Shown: in pieces, positions 7,053 to 13,833 of the stretch | Layout: every line of letters begins with the position of its first letter | Position numbering within the stretch: position 1 is the stretch's first letter | Origin: Deltaproteobacteria bacterium | GTDB lineage: Bacteria; Desulfobacterota; Dissulfuribacteria; Dissulfuribacterales; QOAL01 | Length of the DNA stretch: 32,605 bases | NCBI GenBank assembly: GCA_015494395.1 | Contig: WGBG01000154.1 | Span: 1 to 32,605, forward strand | Direction: 5' to 3' | The notes under the pieces: generated by a model | Database searches by the model: none | Seen by the model: the letters and a program-made list of their open reading frames with translations, nothing else | What the model was told of the DNA's origin: nothing | Program-made: the position numbers and the translations under genes

Positions 7053-7191
7053 AGGCCCCCCTGTAACTGTTCAGCAAACAAGCACTGTTACAACCATAAC
7101 CACTGGCCCCATCCCTTTTTATTTTCTCTCTCACTCATAATCACGCAAGCCAACAAAAAAGGGGGCCCGTGGCATCCCTGCAGGCGTGAGT

Positions 7192-7427
7192 TCAAAAAAC
7201 CAGAAGGTAATCACCTCTCCTATTGCAGACCTGTTCAAGCACGTGACAATGATCCGGCAGGGATAGGTTTTTTAACGCTGTATAGCGTTCTTCAAAGGGC
7301 TTCTTATTAACCAGATCAAACACCATGTGCTTGACGCCCTTCCAGTCGCCATAACGTGATCTAAATGCCCCACGGTACTGTTAAACATGCCGCGCCCCTG
7401 CAGCATCTCGCCCAGGGGCTCATTTTT
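7192..7427 (-). pseudogene. Broken ATP-dependent DNA ligase remnant
   Basis: Two reading frames on the minus strand together resemble the middle of a phage/Haemophilus-type ATP-dependent ligase. The first frame, directly after the stop at 7428, reads LGEMLQGRGMFNST, like the ligase motif DGEL..GRG.F. Near 7380 the match shifts frame to QYRGAFRSRY, DWKGVKHMVFDLV and PFEERYTALKNL, which fits the motif IIIa region and the following helix. It ends at TGA 7194-7192 with CNRRGDYLLVF, before the expected GGEG/LR motif. The active-site lysine region and the OB domain are absent. So it is both truncated and frameshifted. Confidence 0.65.
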
Positions 7428-7712
7428 TCAGATCGAAAGAGGAAGCGGCCTCCATGCCTGCAGGATTTTTCCTGTTCGCATGTCACGCGCATCAATGGGA
7501 GGTGTGTCAGGGTTGTCACCAATAAAGCCTTTGTCACGCTTGTATCGCCTCACCACGGCATGATTATCGGCATCAACCAGGACCACCGCCTCACCTTCCT
7601 CCGGCTCCCATGACTCCAGCCTGAAAAAAATCTCATCGCCTGGCTGCAAGATCGGCAGCATGGCATTGTCGTTTACCTTGAAGCAGTAGCAATCTTTGAG
7701 GTCATCAATCAT
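7428..7712 (-). CDS. LexA/S24-fold protein lacking catalytic Ser and Lys
   Basis: 94 aa, matching the C-terminal S24 peptidase domain of LexA/CI/UmuD: VNDNAMLPILQPGDEIFF, GEAVVLVDADNHAVVRRYKR, and GDNPDTPPID. In active members the first motif is DSM with the nucleophile Ser; here it is NAM (A17). The catalytic Lys of the VVKR segment is Arg (R55). No N-terminal DNA-binding domain is present. Self-cleavage is therefore unlikely; it may serve as a dimerisation partner or anti-repressor. Start ATG at 7712 has a GAGAAG ribosome binding site. It is the last intact gene of the minus-strand array. Confidence 0.75.
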   Translation of the reverse strand: MIDDLKDCYCFKVNDNAMLPILQPGDEIFFRLESWEPEEGEAVVLVDADNHAVVRRYKRDKGFIGDNPDTPPIDARDMRTGKILQAWRPLPLSI

Positions 7713-7763
7713 TGTTCTTCTCGTTGTAGGTGTCTGTAAGCACTGGTGATAACTTTTTGGTGT

Positions 7764-8021
7764 TCATGCTTCGTCTTTAACAATATACACGCTGACAACT
7801 TCATCACCCTGCATGTCATAAGTGACTGTGAATTTATCATCTATGGCATCCTCAAGTACATTGAATATACGGTCAGCGCGGCGAATCAAAGGATCCAGCA
7901 ACAAAAAGACATCATTTGTCGATATTTTCCCGTTGACCTCTCCAATCAATTTAACTGCTGTCTCAAGTGGATACAGTGCTGTTGCTGAAATACCCTGAAC
8001 TCCGTCGGCATACCTATCCAT
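7764..8021 (-). CDS. Small hypothetical phage-type protein
   Basis: 85 aa starting MDRYADGVQGISATALYPLE. AGGAGG lies 8 nt before the ATG at 8021, which is why this start is preferred over an upstream in-frame codon at 8039. The predicted structure is mostly helical with a C-terminal strand pair (KFTVTYDMQGDEVVSVYIV). Acidic, no membrane segment, no Cys. No family recognised. A strong structured terminator (8042-8115) ends 20 nt upstream of the ATG, so this gene is either controlled by readthrough or has a promoter overlapping it. Confidence 0.7.
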   Translation of the reverse strand: MDRYADGVQGISATALYPLETAVKLIGEVNGKISTNDVFLLLDPLIRRADRIFNVLEDAIDDKFTVTYDMQGDEVVSVYIVKDEA

Positions 8022-8041
8022 GTCTAAAACCTCCTTCAAAT

Positions 8042-8115
8042 AAAATAAAAAAACCCTCAGTGTTGTCTAAGCCTGCAACGGCTCCCCGGACCTCACGGTC
8101 TCGGGACACTGAGGG
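8042..8115 (-). terminator. Three-way-junction terminator or leader RNA
   Basis: Minus strand: CCCTCAGTGT (8115-8106) pairs perfectly with ACACTGAGGG (8063-8054), followed by TTTTTTTATTTT. The 42-nt interior folds into two more hairpins: CCCGAGACC-GTGA-GGTCCGGG and GCC-GTTGCA-GGC. This is more elaborate than a usual terminator and sits in front of the gene at 7764-8021, so a regulatory leader is possible. Confidence 0.75.
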
Positions 8116-8142
8116 TAAAATTAACCTGTTATTTTTGGACAC

Positions 8143-8170
8143 AAAAAAAGAGCCGGATATGGTGGGGCTC
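8143..8170 (-). terminator. Weaker terminator upstream of the three-way junction
   Basis: Minus strand GAGCC (8170-8166) pairs with GGCTC (8154-8150), 11-nt loop, then seven T. A competing GGTGG/CCACC stem overlaps it. The tandem arrangement suggests tight separation of the two neighbouring transcription units. Confidence 0.45.
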
Positions 8171-8284
8171 GTGCCACCGTTGCAGTTTAGACAATTAAAG
8201 CCTATCATCTTCATTGCTTTCTCGTCAAGATTTTTTTAATCGTCTTCTTAAATCAGCCGGATCAAGCCATCACCACCGGATTTA

Positions 8285-8497
8285 CTACAGCCTTGATGCC
8301 GCCCGCTCCATGTACCGGCGAAGACAAAGATCTGGCACACGCACGCTGCGCCTTATGCGTATAGCCTCAAGCTCTCCCTCATCTATGAGACGATAAACTG
8401 TTGATGCAGATACCGACAGCCTGCGCGCCACTGCACTCACTTCAAGGAGCCTGCCCTTGAAAATATCGTCAATTTTTTGTTTGTCTGTCTGGGTCAT
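8285..8497 (-). CDS. Excisionase-family HTH protein (copy A)
   Basis: 70 aa, one MerR/Xis-like winged helix: FKGRLLEVSAVARRLSVSAS, then TVYRLIDEGELEAIRIRRSVRVP. It is a clear paralogue of the protein at 16601-16801. The start at 8497 is chosen because GGAG precedes it by 7 nt; it overlaps the end of the upstream gene by 29 nt. Likely role: DNA bending/directionality factor or transcription regulator of the element. Which of the two paralogues acts as excisionase cannot be told from sequence. Confidence 0.8.
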   Translation of the reverse strand: MTQTDKQKIDDIFKGRLLEVSAVARRLSVSASTVYRLIDEGELEAIRIRRSVRVPDLCLRRYMERAASRL

Positions 8498-9035
8498 TTG
8501 TGAACTCCACTGTCCACTCAGGTAACCTGGCATACTCATAGAGCAGCTCATGATAGTTTTCTATTATTGCCTCTCGCATAAATGCCCGGCCCTTGACCGG
8601 GTCATCCTGCAATGCTGCAATCCAGTCGTCAAGGCAGAGCGCAATCATGTTGGCAAAACCTGCCCGGAGCACAATCATCCTGGCTGCAAGTTCCCGCTCA
8701 AACTGTTCTATGGGAATATACTTGCCTTTCTTGAGCTCAAGTTCGAAACAGAGTTTTTCTTCCTGCCGCTTTCGCAGGGATACTTCACGTCTCAGACGCT
8801 CCAGGTGTAATTTTTCCAGCTCATCAGCAACATTTTCAGGGCCGCTTGGGGCAACACGCTTGAGGTACTTCAGTGCATAAAGTTCAACCGTTTCAAGGCT
8901 GTATTTTCCGTCTTTGTCTGGCTTCAGCCTGGTGCCAACATCGCTATACACCTTGCTTTTGCCAACCTTCCAGCCATTAGCCTTGAGGTGTCTGTACACA
9001 TCAATGGGTTTCTCAAAAACTTGTTTATCGCTCAT
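8469..9035 (-). CDS. Terminase small subunit candidate (Nu1-like)
   Basis: 188 aa. Residues ~8-62 form a winged-helix-like unit (IDVYRHLKANGWKVGKSKVY, then the KYSLETVELYALKYL block). A charged coiled coil follows (DELEKLHLERLRREVSLRKR and on), then FELELKKGKYIPIEQFEREL and a helical C-terminus. This order (HTH, R/E-rich coiled coil with LRREV, helical end) matches lambda gpNu1-type DNA-packaging proteins. No large terminase gene follows; next downstream is an HTH gene. The ribosome binding site is weak. An alternative is an unrelated phage DNA-binding protein. Confidence 0.55.
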   Translation of the reverse strand: MSDKQVFEKPIDVYRHLKANGWKVGKSKVYSDVGTRLKPDKDGKYSLETVELYALKYLKRVAPSGPENVADELEKLHLERLRREVSLRKRQEEKLCFELELKKGKYIPIEQFERELAARMIVLRAGFANMIALCLDDWIAALQDDPVKGRAFMREAIIENYHELLYEYARLPEWTVEFTNDPDRQTKN

Positions 9036-9362
9036 TCCGAAAATCCAAGAAAATCAAAGGAAATCAAAGATATTTTCAACATGCCTATAATCGTTGCAGA
9101 CACAAGCTCACAGCGGTTCCGTTTTCCAGCTCGGTCAAAAACATGAAACGTGCGAAAAGGAAGCGCCGCAAGGAACCATGTGCTCCAGAGCTGAGGAAGG
9201 ACCCGCAACTTTCATGCAACCATCAACTATCTATAATCATTAAGATAATTTGATACAATCCCTTACAATTCATGGCATCCATTACCTCTTATTATTCAGT
9301 TGCAAATAATAGCATTTCAAATGCGACCATTCTTGCAATAAGCACAAGACCATAATCATTTA

Positions 9363-9379
9363 ATCAAGTATGACTTGAT
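9363..9379. promoter_or_regulatory. Operator-like inverted repeat
   Basis: ATCAAGT-ATG-ACTTGAT: perfect 7-bp arms, 3-bp spacer, in an AT-rich promoter-like context. Size and symmetry fit a dimeric repressor site. Confidence 0.5.
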
Positions 9380-9406
9380 CATATTATTAACATTGCATAA
9401 CTCATA

Positions 9407-9446
9407 ATAATCGCTGGTAATCAGGAATAATCGCAAATAATCCCTA
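9407..9446. repeat. Four 10-bp iteron-like tandem repeats
   Basis: Units start at 9407, 9417, 9427 and 9437: ATAATCGCTG, GTAATCAGGA, ATAATCGCAA, ATAATCCCTA. The exact 10-bp period puts the sites on one face of the helix. They end one base before the ssb stop codon. Confidence 0.7.
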
Positions 9447-9447
9447 A

Positions 9448-9903
9448 TTAAAACGGTACATCATCCATCCCATGCTCTGGCTGCTGTGGTGCCTGCCACT
9501 CCTGCTGCCCCTGCTGTGGTGGTGCTGCCTGCCGTGCCTCCTGCCTTGGCTGCTGCGTTTGCCCGGCACCCTGATTCCCTCCAAGCATGGACAGAGTTGC
9601 TGCCACGATCTCAGTGACGTGCCGCTTGTTACCGTCACGATCTTCCCATGATCTGGTCTTGAGCCTACCTTCAATAAAGACCAGGGTGCCTTTGCTCATG
9701 TATTCCCCTGCCACCTCAGCCAGCCTGCCCCAGGCAACAACGCGGTGCCATTCGGTTTCATCTTCCCACTTGTCGTCTCTCTTTATACTGCTGCTGGTAG
9801 CAACACTCAGGGTTGCCACTGCTGTGCCGCCCTGGGTATATTTCACTTCCGGATCCTTACCCAGCCTGCCAATCAACATTACTTTATTGAGATCACGTGC
9901 CAT
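9448..9903 (-). CDS. ssb: Single-stranded DNA-binding protein
   Basis: 151 aa. N-terminal OB fold (MARDLNKVMLIGRLGKDPEV, the TEWHRVVAWGRLAEVAGEY segment, GTLVFIEGRLKTRSWEDRDG), then a Q/P/A-rich disordered linker and the acidic tip MDDVPF that binds partner proteins in SSB families. It coats ssDNA in replication and RecT-mediated annealing. The start codon overlaps the stop of the tape measure gene by one base (TAATG), so its translation is probably coupled to that gene, an unusual pairing. Confidence 0.95.
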   Translation of the reverse strand: MARDLNKVMLIGRLGKDPEVKYTQGGTAVATLSVATSSSIKRDDKWEDETEWHRVVAWGRLAEVAGEYMSKGTLVFIEGRLKTRSWEDRDGNKRHVTEIVAATLSMLGGNQGAGQTQQPRQEARQAAPPQQGQQEWQAPQQPEHGMDDVPF

Positions 9904-12086
9904 TACCTGTAACTCCCTGCTGTGCGGTTAAGTCCATAAGTGCTCTGCAGCACCGGCGCCAGAGAACCCCTGCCCATTGCAACATTGGCAGATAGCTTGT
10001 CCTCAACCTGGGAAATGATAACATCCAGCGTCAGTCCTCCATTGCCGTCATCCCTTTGCTGCACCTTTGCCTGTGTGCCAGGGGCTTCATAGACATTGAC
10101 TGTTACCGGGCTGCCTGCACTTACTCCCCTGGGGAGCACTGTCTCTCCCTTTTGCAGGATTGCAGGGAACTCATCAGGCATAAGCCCACTATGAAGACGC
10201 GGGGCATTGGCAAACATAGCAGCAGGCATGTAACCAGCCTTTGACGGAGCGCTCTCACCGACCACACCGCCATCATGCCTCCAGCCCGTATAAAGCATGG
10301 TGGCCTGGTCCCCATACACAGGTGAGCTTGGATTCCACCACTGACTGATCGCATCGACACCGGCGCCAAGCAACCCTCCAAGCTCTCCAGGCACATTGCC
10401 AAACAGCGCCATCTGTGCCTGTGCAGCAAGCCACTGGGAAACCATCTGCTTGACCATGTTCTCAAAGGATGCGCCCAAATCCTTGAAGTTGCCGTCCATG
10501 GCATCCACAAAAAAAGTCTTTGTGGCATCACTCATGCCCTGCATGGCATTGGTCCACATGTCCGTTAGATACTGGGACTGGTTGTAAAGGTCCTCGGACA
10601 TAGATCCAAAGGATTCCTTGCCTGCGTCGGCAACCTGGTTGAACCGCTCTATTGCCTCATCCATCTCATTGCCCCATGCCTCAGCCCACATCTTGCGGGC
10701 ATCATCAATGGAGCCGAACATCTCCAGGAATTTCTCAGGGGCTTTGGTGGCCAGCTCCTGTATCTTCTTCCAGTAATGGTCATACTGTGCGTCAATGCGT
10801 GCGTAAGCCCGGCTTTCGTCGTCCATACCGGACAGGGCAAAAGTCCGTTTGAGTTTTTCTGCCTGTGACAGCAGGGCAGATATCTGGGAGGCAGAAAGCG
10901 GTGATGATCCGTGAAGATTAGAATTTGAATGTGGTGTTCCACCCTGACCAGACGTTGTTTTCCTTACAGGCGCCTCATACGGAACACCATTTTCAAACAG
11001 GCGTTTATACTTCTCGTATATCTCCTGCCTTCGTTTTATGCCCTGTTCATCTGCGGCAATGGCCTTATCAAGGGCCTTAATGGCTGATTTTGCGGACTCT
11101 GCTGACTCGTCAGAGATAAACCAGTCACCAATAGGATTGTTATTGACGGTTACTATCAGTTCGTTGTAACCCTTCACGAACTCGTCAACATCTTTGGCAA
11201 GTTCTGCAAATTGTACGTCGATATAAGCCAGGGCAGCCTTGAAACCGGCCCACGCCTGTGGAACTTTATTCACCACACTGGATAGCCATAATATTATGTC
11301 TGCCAGTGTGCTTGTGCCTTCCTCCATGCGGTTGATCTTGTCCAGGGCAATGTCGTAAACATTAGAGAGCTGCATGATTGATTGACTAACAGTGGTCTCC
11401 ATCGTACCCGCCTGCTCTGCAATACTGTCCTTCATTTTAAGGATGGCATGGACAACCTCATCAGTTGTGAGTTTCCCTTCCTTGCCAAGTTCACGCAGGG
11501 AACCATAAGCAACACCCATGCCCTGGGCAATCATACGGCCAACCTCGGGGAGCTGTTCCAGTATGCTCCTCAGTTCGTCACCACGGAGAGCGCCGGACGC
11601 AAGGCCCTGGGAGAGCTGGATCAATGCTGCTGCAGCCTCTTCAGAAGTTGCACCGGAAACACGCACTGCATCGTTAAGCGCCTTGGTTACATCCAGCAGG
11701 TCCTGTTGACTTATGCCATAGTCCTGTGTTGCCCTGGCAAGCCTGGCATATACTGTGACTGTGGCATCAAGGTTCTGGTAGGTGGCGTTTACAATTTTGG
11801 CTATTTCCTCCATGTCGCCACCCACCAGGTTGAGCCTGCTGTGGAGCAAAGACATGTTGTCTGCAATACGTACCGCATTCTGTGTAAACATTCCAAAAGC
11901 GACACCACCAAGCCCGGCGGCAAGAGTACCCTTTATATCCTTGAGAAAGGCAAAGGAGCGCTCCATGCTGGATCCGGCACGCTTGGATGTATCGGCAAGG
12001 CGTTTCACCTCACGCTCTACATTTACGATCTGGCGTGTGCCTTTATCATCAACGACAATTTCAAGCTTGATCTGTCTGCTTGCCAT
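9903..12086 (-). CDS. Phage tail tape measure protein
   Basis: 727 aa. Residues ~70-270 form the typical tape measure N-terminal domain of siphophages: ADNMSLLHSRLNLVG, the VYARLARATQDYGIS block, the SGATSEEAAAALIQLSQGLA block, GALRGDELRSILEQLPEVGR and TTDEVVHAIL. A long helical middle and a Gly-rich C-terminus follow (HDGGVVGE, LPRGVSAG), as in lambda-family tape measures. Such proteins set tail length and enter the tail tube. At 727 aa it would suit a short-to-medium tail by the usual length rule. It has its own ribosome binding site (GAGGTG), overlaps the preceding gene by 26 nt and the ssb start by 1 nt. No other tail gene is seen. Confidence 0.9.
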   Translation of the reverse strand: MASRQIKLEIVVDDKGTRQIVNVEREVKRLADTSKRAGSSMERSFAFLKDIKGTLAAGLGGVAFGMFTQNAVRIADNMSLLHSRLNLVGGDMEEIAKIVNATYQNLDATVTVYARLARATQDYGISQQDLLDVTKALNDAVRVSGATSEEAAAALIQLSQGLASGALRGDELRSILEQLPEVGRMIAQGMGVAYGSLRELGKEGKLTTDEVVHAILKMKDSIAEQAGTMETTVSQSIMQLSNVYDIALDKINRMEEGTSTLADIILWLSSVVNKVPQAWAGFKAALAYIDVQFAELAKDVDEFVKGYNELIVTVNNNPIGDWFISDESAESAKSAIKALDKAIAADEQGIKRRQEIYEKYKRLFENGVPYEAPVRKTTSGQGGTPHSNSNLHGSSPLSASQISALLSQAEKLKRTFALSGMDDESRAYARIDAQYDHYWKKIQELATKAPEKFLEMFGSIDDARKMWAEAWGNEMDEAIERFNQVADAGKESFGSMSEDLYNQSQYLTDMWTNAMQGMSDATKTFFVDAMDGNFKDLGASFENMVKQMVSQWLAAQAQMALFGNVPGELGGLLGAGVDAISQWWNPSSPVYGDQATMLYTGWRHDGGVVGESAPSKAGYMPAAMFANAPRLHSGLMPDEFPAILQKGETVLPRGVSAGSPVTVNVYEAPGTQAKVQQRDDGNGGLTLDVIISQVEDKLSANVAMGRGSLAPVLQSTYGLNRTAGSYR

Positions 12087-12483
12087 TTTTCACCTCATTT
12101 TCTTCGTTAAAGCCAATCACAAGGGAGATGATTCTTTCCTGTCCTTTTTCCCTTTCAAGCAACGGTAGTTCCGCAGGGCAATTCATTGCCTCCAAAAATT
12201 TCAGCACATGATCCGTGACCTTTTTCTGGATCGTGCCTGAAAGTGGCTCACCACCAAAAACTAATACTGGTTGCGGTCCATTCAGCCACATGGTGACCCG
12301 GGCCCCTGCCGGATTAAATACGATCATGGCTCCAGCAAGGCGATCTTTCCCCCTGCAAGCCTTGTAAACTGTGCCGATCTCTAACTGATTCGTTTTAATG
12401 TCGATTTCTGGCACTTGCCCGGGCAGGAGTCTTGATAGGCCCTGGATGTAGTTTTTTGCGATGATTTCAGAGTTATGTACCAT
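12061..12483 (-). CDS. Hypothetical protein upstream of tape measure
   Basis: 140 aa starting MVHNSEIIAKNYIQGLSRLL. Middle part has alternating strands (AGAMIVFNPAGARVTMWLNG, PVLVFGGEPL) followed by a helix (VTDHVLKFLEAMN) and an acidic C-terminus. AAAGGAG lies 11 nt before the ATG. Its end overlaps the tape measure start by 26 nt. The position would suit a tail assembly chaperone, but the sequence does not resemble one. It may instead belong to the replication module. No Cys-rich or membrane segments. Confidence 0.65.
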   Translation of the reverse strand: MVHNSEIIAKNYIQGLSRLLPGQVPEIDIKTNQLEIGTVYKACRGKDRLAGAMIVFNPAGARVTMWLNGPQPVLVFGGEPLSGTIQKKVTDHVLKFLEAMNCPAELPLLEREKGQERIISLVIGFNEENEVKNGKQTDQA

Positions 12484-12550
12484 CAGCCTGATATCTCCTT
12501 TGAGATTATCCTTTCGTTAGGGCCTTGATATTTTCCTGTAATTAGAGTTT

Positions 12551-12919
12551 TCATTTGCTTTTTTTGTGTCCAGGCAGGCGATCCAACACCTGAAAAAATG
12601 TTTCAGCGTCAAGCACAGCCACGGGATTTTTCCGATTGCGTTTACAGATCAGCAGCCAGTCAGTGCCAGGCAGTCTGTTTGCCTTTGCCTGGTCTATCCA
12701 GTCAGGCAGGCGCCATGCCTCACAGCATTTGCACTCCACCGACCAGGGAAATGCCTCAGCAGCATCACCGATCAGCCGCACATCTGTTCCTGACTGCCCC
12801 ATTTCGCGTGATGCTATCTGTTCATCAGGTCCCCAGGCATAACCGGTCAGCTTGCTGATCTGTTCGCATGCCCACTGCTGGAGCTTTCGGCCCTTTGCCT
12901 TTGCAGATGATGGTTTCAT
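12551..12919 (-). CDS. PD-(D/E)XK-like nuclease (Holliday junction resolvase-type)
   Basis: 122 aa. A Lys-rich start (AKAKGRKLQQWACEQISKL) is followed by GQSGTDVRLIG, PWSVECKCCEAWRLPDW and TDWLLICKRNRKNPVAVLD. The G-T-D ... E-C-K spacing is the PD-(D/E)XK active site, and the later D-W-L-L-I-C strand supports it. In phage recombination operons such proteins act as resolvases or structure-specific nucleases. The start at 12919 is preferred because it makes an ATGA overlap with the upstream gene's stop and has GGAG upstream. Confidence 0.65.
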   Translation of the reverse strand: MKPSSAKAKGRKLQQWACEQISKLTGYAWGPDEQIASREMGQSGTDVRLIGDAAEAFPWSVECKCCEAWRLPDWIDQAKANRLPGTDWLLICKRNRKNPVAVLDAETFFQVLDRLPGHKKSK

Positions 12920-13125
12920 GTTTTCAGTTCTCCACAATAATGGTCAGGACATCCATGTATTGCTCGTGTGCCGCAAATCCATTCCGGTTTACCTGGTCTG
13001 CTGCGGTAGCCACGCCCCTGCACAAATATTCCCGGATCAGGTCGCGGCCAGTAACATTCTCTATTGGGGCAGTCCGATTCACATACACTCACATCTTGCT
13101 TTAGTTGTTTGTCGCGTATTCTCAT
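12916..13125 (-). CDS. Small Cys-rich zinc-ribbon-like protein
   Basis: 69 aa with two Cys/His clusters: VCESDCPNRECYW near residue 15 and ICGTRAIHGCPDHYC near the C-terminus. The spacing suggests one or two zinc-binding knuckles. It is translationally coupled by an ATGA overlap to the nuclease gene and lies 3 nt after the MBL gene stop. Function unknown; it could be a nuclease or replication cofactor. Confidence 0.7.
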   Translation of the reverse strand: MRIRDKQLKQDVSVCESDCPNRECYWPRPDPGIFVQGRGYRSRPGKPEWICGTRAIHGCPDHYCGELKT

Positions 13126-13128
13126 ATT

Positions 13129-13833
13129 TCACTCACAAATATAGACAGGCTTGCCTGTTACCCTCTGCACTGCTTGCTTTATCCTGGCAGCATCAGCGTT
13201 ATGGTCTGACAGGTGCAGCAGCCATATCCCCTGAACACTGGACAGGTCATTTGCGTTCAGGAATTCAAGCACATTTTCAAGCCCGAAATGTGTTTGCCTG
13301 ATTCGATCTGCCAGGCTCCTTGGCGTGGTCCCTGCACTTACATTGCCATCAAGCGTCTGCTCATCGTAATTACACTCAACCAACACATGGGTAAGCCCGG
13401 CAAAGCGGTTCCTGATATATGCCGTGTCTGTGGCAAACAGGACACGTTCATCACCACTTCCCAGCAGGAAACCCAGGGGCTCTGCTGCATCGTGAACAGT
13501 CTCAAACGGCATGACTTGCCAGGTACCTATACTTTGTACCTGCCTTGCCTGGAGGATATGACAACGATGGTGCCCGGATACCTTCAGAGCATCTGCTGTG
13601 CCCCGTGACAGGTAGCAGTCAATCCCTGCTGACATGATGTCTTTCACAGCCCTGCAGTGGTCCTGGTGTTCGTGCGTTATCAGGCAAGCCTCTGTTTGAT
13701 TAAGGTTGTAATTGCAGGCATGGCGCATCTGTTTTACAGATATTCCACACTCCAGCAGCAGGGATGTTTTGCCGTCACTGAGCAGATAACAGTTGCCCTT
13801 GCTGCCGGATGCTATGGGATGGACAATAACCAT
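13129..13833 (-). CDS. Metallo-beta-lactamase-fold hydrolase
   Basis: 234 aa. N-terminal IASGSKGNCYLLSDGKTSLLLECG and the metal motif THEHQDH (H54, H56, D58, H59) are typical of the YycJ/WalJ-like MBL group often found beside recT in phage genomes. FATDTAY supplies the usual later metal-site Asp, and LLHLSDHN a further His. It likely acts on nucleic acid or nucleotides in the recombination module; the exact substrate is unknown. The ATG overlaps the recT stop by one base (TGATG). Confidence 0.85.
   Translation of the reverse strand: MVIVHPIASGSKGNCYLLSDGKTSLLLECGISVKQMRHACNYNLNQTEACLITHEHQDHCRAVKDIMSAGIDCYLSRGTADALKVSGHHRCHILQARQVQSIGTWQVMPFETVHDAAEPLGFLLGSGDERVLFATDTAYIRNRFAGLTHVLVECNYDEQTLDGNVSAGTTPRSLADRIRQTHFGLENVLEFLNANDLSSVQGIWLLHLSDHNADAARIKQAVQRVTGKPVYICE

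Larger units (their letters stand above)
9036..9447. other. 412-bp AT-rich noncoding region, replication-origin candidate
   Basis: Only long gap in the element. It holds four phased ATAATC-type repeats at the ssb end, three further ATAATC copies (9087, 9233, 9352), a 17-bp operator-like palindrome and long AT-rich runs. Its place between ssb and the terminase candidate, beside a replication module, fits an origin and/or a promoter region for the downstream genes. Confidence 0.45.

Noticed and set aside
7265-7300. Palindrome AACGCTGTATAGCGTT as an operator
   Set aside because: It lies within the former coding part of the ligase remnant (ERYTALK), so symmetry by chance is likely.
8014-8214. 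Minus-strand 66-aa frame with CLNCNGG
   Set aside because: It runs across two terminator hairpins and their T-tracts, and has no coding character beyond a short CxxC.
11382-12110. Plus-strand 242-aa frame opposite the tape measure gene
   Set aside because: Shadow of the recognisable tape measure N-terminal domain; no family match seen.
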